In this document: positions 1-7,511 of the stretch, one piece after another | How positions within the stretch are numbered: position 1 is the stretch's first letter | How the letters are laid out: every line of letters starts with the position of its first letter | Assembly: GCA_022703445.1 (NCBI GenBank) | Contig: JAKLDR010000009.1 | Coordinates: 23,737 to 87,736 of the forward strand | Source: Planctomycetota bacterium | GTDB taxonomy: Bacteria > Planctomycetota > SZUA-567 > JAKLDR01 | DNA length: 64,000 nucleotides | Direction: 5' to 3' | Position numbers and translations under genes: made by a program | Notes under the pieces: generated by a model | Told to the model about the DNA's origin: nothing | What the model saw: the letters and a program-made list of their open reading frames with translations, nothing else | Databases searched by the model: none

Positions 1-686
1 TCCCGGCGCCGGTGCTGATCTGCGGCGAGCCGGGCTCCGGCAAGCGCATCGTGGCCCGGGCGCTGCACGAGTGCGGGCCGCGCGCGCGGTCGCCGTTCGT
101 GGACGTCGGCTGCGGAGGGATCGCCGCGCCGCTGCTGGCGCAGGAGATCTTCGGCAAGGGCGTGGCCGGCCCGGGCGGGGGACCCCTCTACCGGGGCGCG
201 ATCTTCGAGGCCGGCGACGGCTCGGTGCTGCTCCGCGACGTGGACCGCCTGCCGCCGGAGGTGCAGGATGCGCTGCTCGCGGTCATCGAGACCGGCGAGG
301 TGCCCGGCACGGACGGATCGCGTACGCGGAGGCCGAGCTGCCGGATCGTGGCCACCGCCTCGGTCGACCTGGCCGGGCTGGTCGAGGCCGGCCGGTTCAA
401 CGCCGGGCTCTTCGAGCGCCTGCGGCGCATGGCCATCGCCGTGCCCGCCCTGGCCGAGCGGCCCGAGGACGTGCCGGCGCTGGCCGAGCACTTCCTGGCC
501 GCCGGGCGCAGCGACGGGAAGACCCCGAGCCTGTCGGACGCGCTCCGCGCCGAACTCGCGCGCCGCCCGTGGCCGGGCAGCGTCGCCGAACTCATGGAGT
601 TCGTCGAGCGCATGCGCCTGGCCGGCTCCGAGAAGCTCGAGTACGATCTGCCCGACCTGCCCGCCTCCGCGGCGCCGCAGGCTTGA
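1..686 (+). CDS. Degenerate sigma-54-type AAA+ ATPase domain, 5' truncated by window edge
   Basis: The frame is open from the first bases, so the N-terminus lies outside the window. The visible part is the AAA+ core of the NtrC/PspF family: Walker A GEPGSGK, a Walker B-like segment (VLLRDVDRLP), sensor I (RIVATASVD) and the arginine-finger region LFERLRR followed by AERPEDVPALAEHFL. The GAFTGA loop that contacts sigma-54 is absent; that position reads GPGGGPLYRGAIFEA. The usual Walker B Asp-Glu pair is also altered, and the protein stops about 35 residues after the WPGSVAELMEFVERM helix with no Fis-type HTH. It is therefore unlikely to be a working sigma-54 activator. A signalling or scaffold ATPase is possible, but the function is unknown. 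It ends 39 bp before the broken E1-like gene. Confidence 0.75.
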   Translation, partial: PAPVLICGEPGSGKRIVARALHECGPRARSPFVDVGCGGIAAPLLAQEIFGKGVAGPGGGPLYRGAIFEAGDGSVLLRDVDRLPPEVQDALLAVIETGEVPGTDGSRTRRPSCRIVATASVDLAGLVEAGRFNAGLFERLRRMAIAVPALAERPEDVPALAEHFLAAGRSDGKTPSLSDALRAELARRPWPGSVAELMEFVERMRLAGSEKLEYDLPDLPASAAPQA

Positions 687-725
687 ACCCCGGCCGGCCA
701 TAGAATGCCGTTGGAAGGAGGCGTC

Positions 726-1554
726 ATGGGCATCGCCTACGAGCAGTTCGTCGCGCGCAACTCGGGGTATGTTCCCGCGGAACTCCAGGCGAAGATCCGC
801 TCGACGCGGGTGCTGGTGGCCGGCTGCGGGCTGGGTTCGGTTACGGCGGAGATCGCGGCCCGCACCGGCTTCGAGCGCTTTACCCTGGTGGACGCCGACG
901 ACATTGCCGTCCACAACCTCAACCGCTAGGCCTACGTGTCCGGGGATGTCGGCCGTCCCAAAGTCGAAGCCATGGCCCTCAGACTGCGGGCGATCAACCC
1001 GGCGACCGAGGTCCGGGCCGTGCCGGCCTGGGTCAAGGCCGGCAACGCCGCTGAACTGGTGGCAGGCTGCGACTTGGTGCTCGACACCATCGGACTTCCT
1101 GGACCTGCCGGCGATCATCGCCCTGCACGACCAGGCCCGCATCCAGGACCTGCCGCTGGTCTCGGCCTTCTCCGCCGGCTGGGGCGCCGTGGCCGCGGTC
1201 TTCACCCCAAAGAGCGGCACGCTTCGGGGGCTCTGCGGACTGCCCGAGTCCGGCTCGGTGGAGGGCGCATCCTACGCCGGGGCCTTCGGGCGGCTGTTGG
1301 CCGGCATGGCCCCGGCGCTGCCCGCCGACTTCGTGGCCGTGACCCGGCACACGCTCCGGGAGCTGGCCGACGGCAAGCCCTGCCCCGCTCCGCAACTGGC
1401 CGCCGGGGCCGCGGCCACCGGTGCGCTTATGGTCACCCTGGCAGTCCGGCTGCTGGCCGGCCAGCCGGTGACCACGGCCCCGAAGATGCTGCTGGTTGAC
1501 CTCACCGGCCTGGCCTGCGGGCCGGGGATCAGAGTGGTCGGCGGGCAGGGCTGA
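726..1554 (+). pseudogene. ThiF/MoeB/E1-like adenylyltransferase, interrupted by a stop and a frameshift
   Basis: The first 67 codons encode a ThiF/E1-type Rossmann fold: VLVAGCGLGSV (nucleotide loop), VDADDI and NLNR. The conserved Gln that follows NLNR in this family is a TAG at 927-929, a single C-to-T change from CAG. The frame then continues (GDVGRPKVEAMALRLRAINP, LVAGCDLVLDTI) to about 1092, where it must shift by one base to reach FLDLPAIIALHDQA and the C-terminal half ending at 1554. E1-like enzymes adenylate a C-terminal carboxylate of a ubiquitin-like or sulfur-carrier protein; no zinc-binding Cys pair or catalytic Cys is obvious here. The ATG at 726 follows a GGAGG site. The next, also broken, gene starts 13 bp downstream, so the pair was probably an operon. 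Assembly error is an alternative to decay. Confidence 0.75.
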
Positions 1555-1566
1555 TCTGGGCATCCC

Positions 1567-3297
1567 GTGTCCGACTTCATCTACCGCGTCGCCGAGACCC
1601 GCGAGGACATCGAAGGCGCGGTGCGCCTGGTCTACCGCAACTACGTGGAGCTCAAGTACTGCAACCTGAACCGCTTCGGGGTCCACTTCTGCCTCTACGA
1701 CGTCCTGCCCGAGACGCGGACGCTGGTGGCCCTCGATGGCGACCGGCTGGTGGCCACCTTGACGCTGGTCTTCGACTCGCCGCTGGGCCTGCCCTCCGGC
1801 AAGGTCTACGCGGCGGAGATCGAGGCGCTGCGCCGCGAAGGGCGCAAGCCCGTCGAGGTCTCCAAGCTCTCGGTTGACCGGGAGTTGGGGGTGCGGGGCC
1901 TGCCGGTTCTTAAGGGCCTCTTCCGGCTGGCCTGGCTGCTGTCCGCGCCAGTGCGGGGGATGAGCGACTTCATCATCATGGTCGAGCCACACCACGAGCG
2001 TTTCTACGCACGCAGCCTGCTCTTCGAGCGCGCCGGCGAGCTCAGGCCCGACCCCGAGGCCGCCGACGCGCCGAGCGTCCTGCTGCGGCTGCGGCTGGCG
2101 GAGGGCCCGGAGCGCTACCGCGCGGCCTTCGGCGAGGAGCCGAAGGATGCCAATCCCTACTGGTACTTCTGTCTGGCGCCGGAGGTGGCCGAGACCCAAG
2201 CGGCGGCCCGCGCCGCCGACGGCCGGCTGCAGGACATGAACAAGCTCCTGGAGACCGGCCGGAAACTGCCCTCGCCCACGCCGGCCGAACGCCGCTACAT
2301 GGACTACCGGCTCTTCTCCATCGCCTTCGTCACAGACAAGACCTGCAAGGAGGCCGAACGGCGCGCCGAGAAGGGGCTATTCCGGGCGGAACTGGAGGCA
2401 TACGAGCGGCTGCTGGCCGCGCTGCCGTCGGACTACGCCCCTGAGCGGCGCGGGCGCATCCTCGTACAGATGGCCAAGGCTCTCTGGCACGGCGGCATGT
2501 ACGAGCGCACCCTGGAGCTGGCCGACGCGGCCGTCGCGCTGGTCGTCGATAGTTCCTGGGCCGGCACGCCGAGGCTCGCGCGCGTGTTGCGGCGGCCCTG
2601 GAGGACCCGGGATTGTCCAACTTCACGGTGGCGAAACTGCTGCGGGTCGACGGGCGTTTCGCCATCCAGCAGCTGTCCTCTGCCGACGCGCGTCGGCGAC
2701 TCCACGAGGCCCGCGTCCGGACCGCATCCATCGGCGATGGGGAGCTGGCCAGGCTGCTGCGCGCATACCTGGCCCACGACATCCACGTGCTTGAGTACCG
2801 CTCCGGACAGGTGACCCGGGCGCTGGCCGAGCTCCGGGACGCCCTGCCGCTGTGCGAAGCGGCAGGCCCCCAGGCCATGGACCAGTATCATGAGGGCATG
2901 AGCAAGCTCGAGGCCATCGGGCTGCGCCCGGAGGCGGTGCTGGCGCATACCTCCGCGGTCATGGCCGCGGAAACCGCCGACACCAGCAGGTACAACTCCG
3001 CCATCTTCCGATTCATGTCCGCCGAGGCCCGCCTGATGCTGGGGCAGGTGGACGAGGCCCGCCGCCTCTCAGAGGAGGCTATGGCCCTGGCGCGCTCCGC
3101 ACGCCAGCCAGGACTGGCCGCCGAGTGCTTCTGGCAGCTGACGGGCATCCTGCTGGCGGAAGATGCCCGGGAGGCCGCCCGGGCGCTGCCCGCAGACCGG
3201 CGTCCTGGCCGGAGCCGCCGTACGCGACACGCTTGCGCAGGCAAGACTGCCGGCCTGCGCGCGAAGACTGGCGGGACTGCAGCCCGACCGGACCTGA
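1567..3297 (+). pseudogene. FeeM-like N-acyl amino acid synthase (GNAT fold) with TPR-like tail, two compensating frame breaks
   Basis: The N-terminal 170 residues or so match the FeeM/autoinducer-synthase GNAT pattern: LPETRTLVAL, then GDRLVATLTLVFDSPLGLP, VYAAEIEALRREGRKPVEVSKL and HHERFYARSLLFERAG. FeeM enzymes transfer a fatty acyl group from ACP to an amino acid. The rest is a helical, TPR-like region (for example DEARRLSEEAMALARSARQP). The reading frame breaks near 2551, where the protein continues in another frame as FLGRHAEARARVAAALED. It returns to the first frame near 3184 and finishes VRDTLAQARLPACARRL to a TGA at 3295. Two breaks that restore the frame could be indels in decay or base-calling errors. 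The start is GTG at 1567 with no clear Shine-Dalgarno site. It converges on the acyl-AMP ligase, which could supply activated acyl groups; that link is inference. Confidence 0.7.
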
Positions 3298-3337
3298 ACG
3301 TGCACCGGGCGGGGCGGCGCGGCAACGCGCGCGCGGA

Positions 3338-4867
3338 TCACGCCCTCAGACGCCCTCGCACCACCTTGCCGGCGGCGCTCCGGGGCAGGTCGCCGCTCCA
3401 GCGGCTGGCGAGGATCGCCGGCGTCCCGGCCGGGAGCCGGGCGGCCAGGAAGCGCTCGATCTCCGGCTCGGGCAGCTCGCGGCCGCGGCGGACCGAGTAG
3501 GCCAGCGTCGGCCCCGGCGGCGCGGCCACCAGCGCGCATTCCTTGAGGGACTCGTGGGCGGCGGCCGCCTCCTCGACCTCGCGGGGGTGGAGGGCCAGTC
3601 CCTGCACCGACTCGGCCTTGCGGCCGATCACGCTCAGGTATCCGGCCTCGTCCCGGAAGCCGATGTCTCCGGTCCGGAAGAATTCGCCGGAGAGCGCCGC
3701 GGCGGTCAGCTCCGGCCGCCGCCAGTAGCCGGGCGTCCGAGTGGGGCTATTGACCAGGATCTCGCCGCGCGCGCCGGCCGGCGCCTCGCTGCCATCGGGT
3801 CCGGCGATGCGCACCTCGACGCCGGCGGCGGGCCTCCCGGCGCGGAAGGGGTGCCCGGCCGGGTCGTGCTCCTCGGGCCAGAGCAGCGCCAGCGGCGGCA
3901 GCACCTCGGCCAGGCCGTATCCCTGCTGGAGGACAGGGCCGAAGCGCCGCAGCGCCTCGGCGGCCTTCGCTCCGGGCAGCGGCGCGGTGCCGCAGATGAT
4001 GGCGGCGAGCCGCGAAAGGTCCCGCGTGCCCAGGATGGGCTCGTCCAGCCAGTCGATCAGCTGGCTGGGGGTCAGGAAGGCCCGCGTGGCCCGGCCGTGC
4101 TCGGCCAGGTCCAGGGCGTCGGCCGGCCGGTACCGGCGCAGCAGCAGCCCGGCCACTCCGCCGAGCAGGCACGGCAGCACCGGCCCCCAGCCCGCGGTGG
4201 CCATGGGGATGGCGTGCAGGAAGCGCTCGTCCGGCCCGGGGGCCAGCCGGCTCGAGCCGGCCATCATCCGGACGCTGGCCATCCAGGCCGCGCCGGTCGA
4301 GACCACGCCCTTGGGCTCGCCGGTGGTCCCGGAGGTGAAGTTGATGGTGGCCGGTCCGGAGGGGGCTATGCGGGCGCGGCACGGCCCGGCGCCCGGCGCG
4401 GCCAGCGCGTCGAGCCCGCTGCGGTCGTTCTCCGGCAGCGGCACGCAGCGCAGCCCTGGGACGAGTCCGGCGGCCAGCCCGGCGGCGCCTCCGTCCAGTT
4501 CCGGGTCGTACGCGTATATCCGGGCCCCGGCCAGCTCGAGCGCCCGGGCCCGGGCGGCGGGCTCGAGGTCCCAGACCAGCGGCACGGCCACCAGCCCGGC
4601 CTCGTGGCAGGCCAGCCGCAGTTCGACGAACTCCGGGCAGTTGGGCAGCAGGAAGGCCACGCGGTCGCCGGGCGCGAGCCCCTGTCCGAGGAGCCCGGCG
4701 GCCAGGGCGTACACCCGGGAGCCGAGCTCCGCGAAGGTGACGCGCCGGCCGTCGGCGGCCAGCAGCGCGAGCCGGTCGGCGTGCCTGCGGAAAGCCCAGC
4801 GGGCGGCGTCGCGCGGCAGGCGGAGGCGCCGCAGGAAGAGGCTGGTCAGCAGCCTACGGAGGAACAT
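3338..4867 (-). CDS. ANL-superfamily acyl-AMP ligase / acyl-CoA synthetase
   Basis: A complete 509-residue adenylating enzyme. It carries the P-loop INFTSGTTGEPKGVV, the A5 motif QGYGLAEV, the A7 motif RTGDIGF, the hinge region GYLSVIGRKAESVQGLALHPREVEE (A8) and a C-terminal A10 lysine in PRSAAGKVVRGRL. ANL enzymes activate a carboxylate with ATP to an acyl-adenylate, then usually pass it to CoA or a carrier protein. The N-terminus is basic and hydrophobic (RRLLTSLFLRRLRLPRDAARWAFRR), as in enzymes that associate with membranes. Substrate cannot be told from sequence; a medium or long acyl chain is most likely. It faces the broken FeeM-like gene tail to tail, 40 bp apart. Intact motifs contrast with the decay next door. 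Confidence 0.85.
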   Translation of the reverse strand: MFLRRLLTSLFLRRLRLPRDAARWAFRRHADRLALLAADGRRVTFAELGSRVYALAAGLLGQGLAPGDRVAFLLPNCPEFVELRLACHEAGLVAVPLVWDLEPAARARALELAGARIYAYDPELDGGAAGLAAGLVPGLRCVPLPENDRSGLDALAAPGAGPCRARIAPSGPATINFTSGTTGEPKGVVSTGAAWMASVRMMAGSSRLAPGPDERFLHAIPMATAGWGPVLPCLLGGVAGLLLRRYRPADALDLAEHGRATRAFLTPSQLIDWLDEPILGTRDLSRLAAIICGTAPLPGAKAAEALRRFGPVLQQGYGLAEVLPPLALLWPEEHDPAGHPFRAGRPAAGVEVRIAGPDGSEAPAGARGEILVNSPTRTPGYWRRPELTAAALSGEFFRTGDIGFRDEAGYLSVIGRKAESVQGLALHPREVEEAAAAHESLKECALVAAPPGPTLAYSVRRGRELPEPEIERFLAARLPAGTPAILASRWSGDLPRSAAGKVVRGRLRA

Positions 4868-4879
4868 CGACGCCTACTT

Positions 4880-5006
4880 CCACCACAGCGGACACGGAGG
4901 ACGCAGAGGACGACAGCAGCTGTGGCTGTCGTTCTGAAAGCCGAAGGACGAGGGGCCGCAATCGATTTCGGGCTGTCCTCCGTGTACTCCGTGCCCTCTG
5001 TGGTTT
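4880..5006. repeat. Imperfect long hairpin, CACGGAGGA-type word
   Basis: The left arm is 4880-4916 (CCACCACAGCGGACACGGAG then GACGCAGAGGACGAC) and the right arm 4974-5006 (GTCCTCCGTGTACTCCGTGC then CCTCTGTGGTTTG). They are inverted, imperfect copies separated by about 60 bases. It fills the gap between the acyl-AMP ligase (promoter side) and the 3' end of the radical SAM gene. It could act as a minus-strand terminator or transcript-end structure for the radical SAM gene, but no T-tract is evident. Confidence 0.7.
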
Positions 5007-5045
5007 GTGCTCATCGCTCCGTTGCGCTTAAGTGACCCCATCCCG

Positions 5046-6806
5046 TCACCTCGCCGCAGCGAGCTCCCGGCTCCGGGCGTTGACCTTCGCGGCGATCTCG
5101 CGGATGTTGCGGTAGTCGCCGGAGACGATGTCCAGCGCCGTGAGCTCCTTGAAGCGGTTGGCGCCCTCCGGCCCCCGGAAGCCGGCGGCCCGGAGCATCA
5201 GGAAGTGCTCGTCGGAGATATCCGTGGGGATGCCGAGCCTGCTCACCGCCACGCGGAGCTGCCCGCACATCTCCAGCACCTCGGTGAAGTGCCGGCCCTC
5301 GAAACTCATGGGCAGTTCCTTCCAGAGGAAGGGCGGCTTGTAGAGCACGTACTCGTAGCGGATCATCCGGTCGATGAAGTCGGGGTCGAGCTTGAAGCCG
5401 AAGCGCTCGGCCTCCAGGTTCCACGCCGTGTTCCGGAAGGGCGCCGGCGGGGTGATCATCACCGAGTCCGGACGGCAGGCCTCCACCAGGCGCAGGTCGG
5501 CGGCGAAGACGTCCTCGTGCTTAGCCTTGCCCATGGTCGGCGTCGGGTAGATCAGCGCCAGGCCCACGTCCACGTGGACGCCGGTGTTCCTCTGGGCCTC
5601 GCGCAGCGCGCGGATCGTCCCGACGATCTCGTCGGGGTGCAGGCCCTTGTTCATGACCGCGTCGTTGACCCACGGGTCGCCGGTCTCGCCGCCCATGAAG
5701 ACGGCGCGCAGCCCGGCGCGGATGAGCACCTCGTAGCTCTCGACCGCCGTGCGGTAGACCTCGGGTTTCTCGATGCCCTTCAGGGCCCGCGAGCCCATCC
5801 CGAACTCGACCTTGAAGCCCTTGTCCAGGATGGCCTGGCCGATGGCCCGGCCCAGGTCGGGCGGCGTGTCCGAGCCGGCGAACCGGAAGATGCCCACGCC
5901 CCTGGCGCGGATGTGCTCCATCTCGCGGATGATGCTCTCCACCCCGCGCGGCTCGTAGCCGTCGTAGAAGTGGCGGTGGACGCAGAAGTTGCACTGGCCC
6001 CAGGTGCAGCCCAGGCTCTCGATGATCACGTGGATCAGCACCTTCTCGTCGCCGGGCGGGTCGTAGGAGGGCAGGAAGCGCCCGCCGTTCATCCGCGGGA
6101 AGCGCGGGGTCTTCCTGACCTCGCCGCCCGAGCGGTAGAGGAGGTTCTTGAGCTCCCCGCGCTCGGCCAGCTCAGTAACCCGGCGGACGAGCTCCTCGCG
6201 GCTCCACTTGCCGGCCTTCTCGAGCTCGTCGGACAGGGAGAGTATCCGGGTCATGGGCAGTTCGCCCTGACTGGTCACCGCGAAGTCGAAGCTGGTGCGC
6301 TTGAGGAACTCCTCCTCGTAGAGCGTCGGCTGGTGTCCGCCGGCGATGACCACCATGCCGGGGGCCGCTTCGCGCAGGTGCCGGCAGAAGCGCTCGGCCC
6401 ACTCGAAGGCCTCTCCGTACCAGACCTTCAGGCCGAAGACCTTTACGCCGGCGGCCGCGGCCTCGCGGGCCAGGGCCCGGAGGCGCTCGTCCATCCGGCG
6501 CTCCAGGACGCGGTCCTGTCGGCCTTGGGTCAGGAGCGAGAGGCCGAAGAGCCCCTTGAAGAGCGGCCCGGTCCGGCCGGCCTCCTTCCAGGCGATGAGC
6601 TTCGCGGCGATGCGGCGGTTGAGGCGTGCCAGGCGCGGCGGAGTGATGGCCATGTAGCTGGCCTCGCCGGCCCAGTCGATCACCCGGACGCGGTGGCCCT
6701 CGCCCTCGAGGTGCCCGCGCAGCGCGGCCAGGCCGTTCTCGAGGAACGTGTCGCCGGCACTGCGGCGGCGCTTGGCGATCGCGTTGAAGAGCCAGATCTC
6801 GGCCAT
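5046..6806 (-). CDS. B12-binding-type radical SAM protein
   Basis: About 586 residues. The N-terminal part resembles a cobalamin-binding Rossmann domain (VVIAGGHQPTLYEEEFLKRT, then FDFAVTSQGELPM). A radical SAM core follows, with a cluster motif SLGCTWGQCNFC. This spacing is CX4CX2C rather than the standard CX3CX2C. Further core elements are GIFRFAGSDTPPDL, FGMGSRALKGIEKP, GLRAVFMGGETGD and VDVGLALIYPTP. Such proteins do radical methylations, ring contractions or other C-C chemistry, but the substrate is unknown. I chose the ATG at 6806 because a GGGAGG site sits 6 bases before it; an adjacent ATG at 6809 is only 3 bases from that site. A longer frame to 6986 reads through non-coding-looking sequence. 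Confidence 0.8.
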   Translation of the reverse strand: MAEIWLFNAIAKRRRSAGDTFLENGLAALRGHLEGEGHRVRVIDWAGEASYMAITPPRLARLNRRIAAKLIAWKEAGRTGPLFKGLFGLSLLTQGRQDRVLERRMDERLRALAREAAAAGVKVFGLKVWYGEAFEWAERFCRHLREAAPGMVVIAGGHQPTLYEEEFLKRTSFDFAVTSQGELPMTRILSLSDELEKAGKWSREELVRRVTELAERGELKNLLYRSGGEVRKTPRFPRMNGGRFLPSYDPPGDEKVLIHVIIESLGCTWGQCNFCVHRHFYDGYEPRGVESIIREMEHIRARGVGIFRFAGSDTPPDLGRAIGQAILDKGFKVEFGMGSRALKGIEKPEVYRTAVESYEVLIRAGLRAVFMGGETGDPWVNDAVMNKGLHPDEIVGTIRALREAQRNTGVHVDVGLALIYPTPTMGKAKHEDVFAADLRLVEACRPDSVMITPPAPFRNTAWNLEAERFGFKLDPDFIDRMIRYEYVLYKPPFLWKELPMSFEGRHFTEVLEMCGQLRVAVSRLGIPTDISDEHFLMLRAAGFRGPEGANRFKELTALDIVSGDYRNIREIAAKVNARSRELAAAR

Positions 6807-7031
6807 CATGATCCTCCCGCTGGTTCGGCCCCATGTTAGTTGAGGAGCGGCGAGTTGTCCAACGCGTTGACGGGGACAGGACGAAGGTGCAGGGGTCAAA
6901 GGGGAGTGAAAGCGGAACCGAGAGAACGGAAGGAAGCCGGGCTCCTGCGCCCCCTCTCTCCGCGGCCCTCTTCGTGAACCTTGCACCTTGGCCCTGGCGC
7001 CTGGCAGCCCGTCAACCGGCGTCTTTCTCCG

Positions 7032-7113
7032 CCCGCGGACGGAAATTTCCGCCGCAGAGGCGGCAGGAAAGTAGTGGTCGGTGAGGTCGCCGTAGGCAAG
7101 TGTCCGTCGCGGG
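7032..7113 (+). other. Potential structured element (closed multi-stem fold)
   Basis: An outer helix pairs CCCGC (7032-7036) with GCGGG (7109-7113), then GACGGA (7038-7043) with TCCGTC (7103-7108), with one bulged G. Inside is a 10-bp hairpin: TTTCC+GCCGC (7046-7055) pairs with GCGGC (7060-7064) and GGAAA (7066-7070) around an AGAG loop with one bulged A. A second, weaker stem (CGG...CCG) may lie near 7079-7092. It matches no riboswitch or housekeeping RNA that I recognise. GC-rich DNA makes chance stems common, so this is only a candidate. Confidence 0.35.
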
Positions 7114-7147
7114 CGGGGTTGCGAAACGTCGATTTTCCGCGCGCTCG

Positions 7148-7163
7148 TGGCACGCCGGCTGCT
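7148..7163 (+). promoter_or_regulatory. Sigma-54-like (-24/-12) promoter
   Basis: The sequence TGGCACGCCGGCTGCT has GG at 7149-7150 and GC at 7161-7162, separated by the canonical 10 bases. The -24 half is a perfect TGGCAC; the -12 half is CTGCT where TTGCT is usual. A start near 7174 would give a transcript ending at the terminator 75 bases later. Confidence 0.45.
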
Positions 7164-7173
7164 TTACGAAAAG

Positions 7174-7250
7174 ACCTTCAGAAGGCTCCCTAGTAGCCTT
7201 AGCGCCAGGCAGCGGGCCGGGGTCGCAGTCCCCCGGCCCCTGCCGTTTTT
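7174..7250 (+). ncRNA. Candidate small RNA, about 75 nt, unidentified
   Basis: This interval runs from the start predicted by the sigma-54-like promoter to the end of the U-tract of a strong terminator. It contains a 6-bp stem (AAGGCT 7182-7187 with AGCCTT 7195-7200, seven-base loop) and then the terminator hairpin. No open frame with a ribosome site fits. The two-hairpin layout is typical of small regulatory RNAs, but no family is recognised and expression is not shown. Confidence 0.4.
7208..7250 (+). terminator. Strong intrinsic terminator
   Basis: GGCAG (7208-7212) pairs with CTGCC (7240-7244) and GGGCCGGGG (7214-7222) with CCCCGGCCC (7231-7239). This gives a 14-bp GC-rich stem with one bulge, followed by GTTTTT (7245-7250). 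It works in plus orientation only, since no A-run precedes it. No protein gene ends upstream on this strand, so it implies an RNA transcript. Confidence 0.75.
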
Positions 7251-7511
7251 AGAGAACACCGGGTCCATAAAACACCGCCACTCCCGAGCGCAGACGCAGA
7301 GCGGCGTACAGCCCACCGGGGCGTTACCGCCCAGGGCCTGATTGGCGGGGGAGACGCTTCCCCGTGCCACTCCGGGATGAAGGGATGAAGTCGGTCAGGG
7401 CGGTCGTTTAAGCACTGTTGTGCAGCCTGGATATCGGGAGCCGGAGCCCGGGGTTCACAACCGCGCCTTCATGGGGCAGCGCGATCTCGAAGCACATCAG
7501 AGGGGCATGCC

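Larger units (their letters stand above)
6810..7511. other. 700-bp divergent intergenic region with RNA-like structure
   Basis: This gap separates the divergent radical SAM and histidine kinase genes and is much longer than two promoters need. I see no convincing protein gene in it. It holds a potential three-way-junction fold at 7032-7113, a sigma-54-like promoter at 7148-7163 and an intrinsic terminator at 7208-7250, listed separately. The remaining 7251-7511 shows one short stem (GGGGA/TCCCC near 7350) and nothing else I can support. Confidence 0.5.

Noticed and set aside
5007..6839. 610-codon open frame on the plus strand opposite the radical SAM gene
   Set aside because: It is complementary to a gene with clear motifs; long antisense frames are common in DNA this GC-rich, and its product is low in complexity.
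7032..7250. SRP RNA, 6S RNA, tmRNA or RNase P RNA
   Set aside because: None of their conserved core sequences (for example GGAAG-type SRP tetraloop helix or RNase P CR I) is present.
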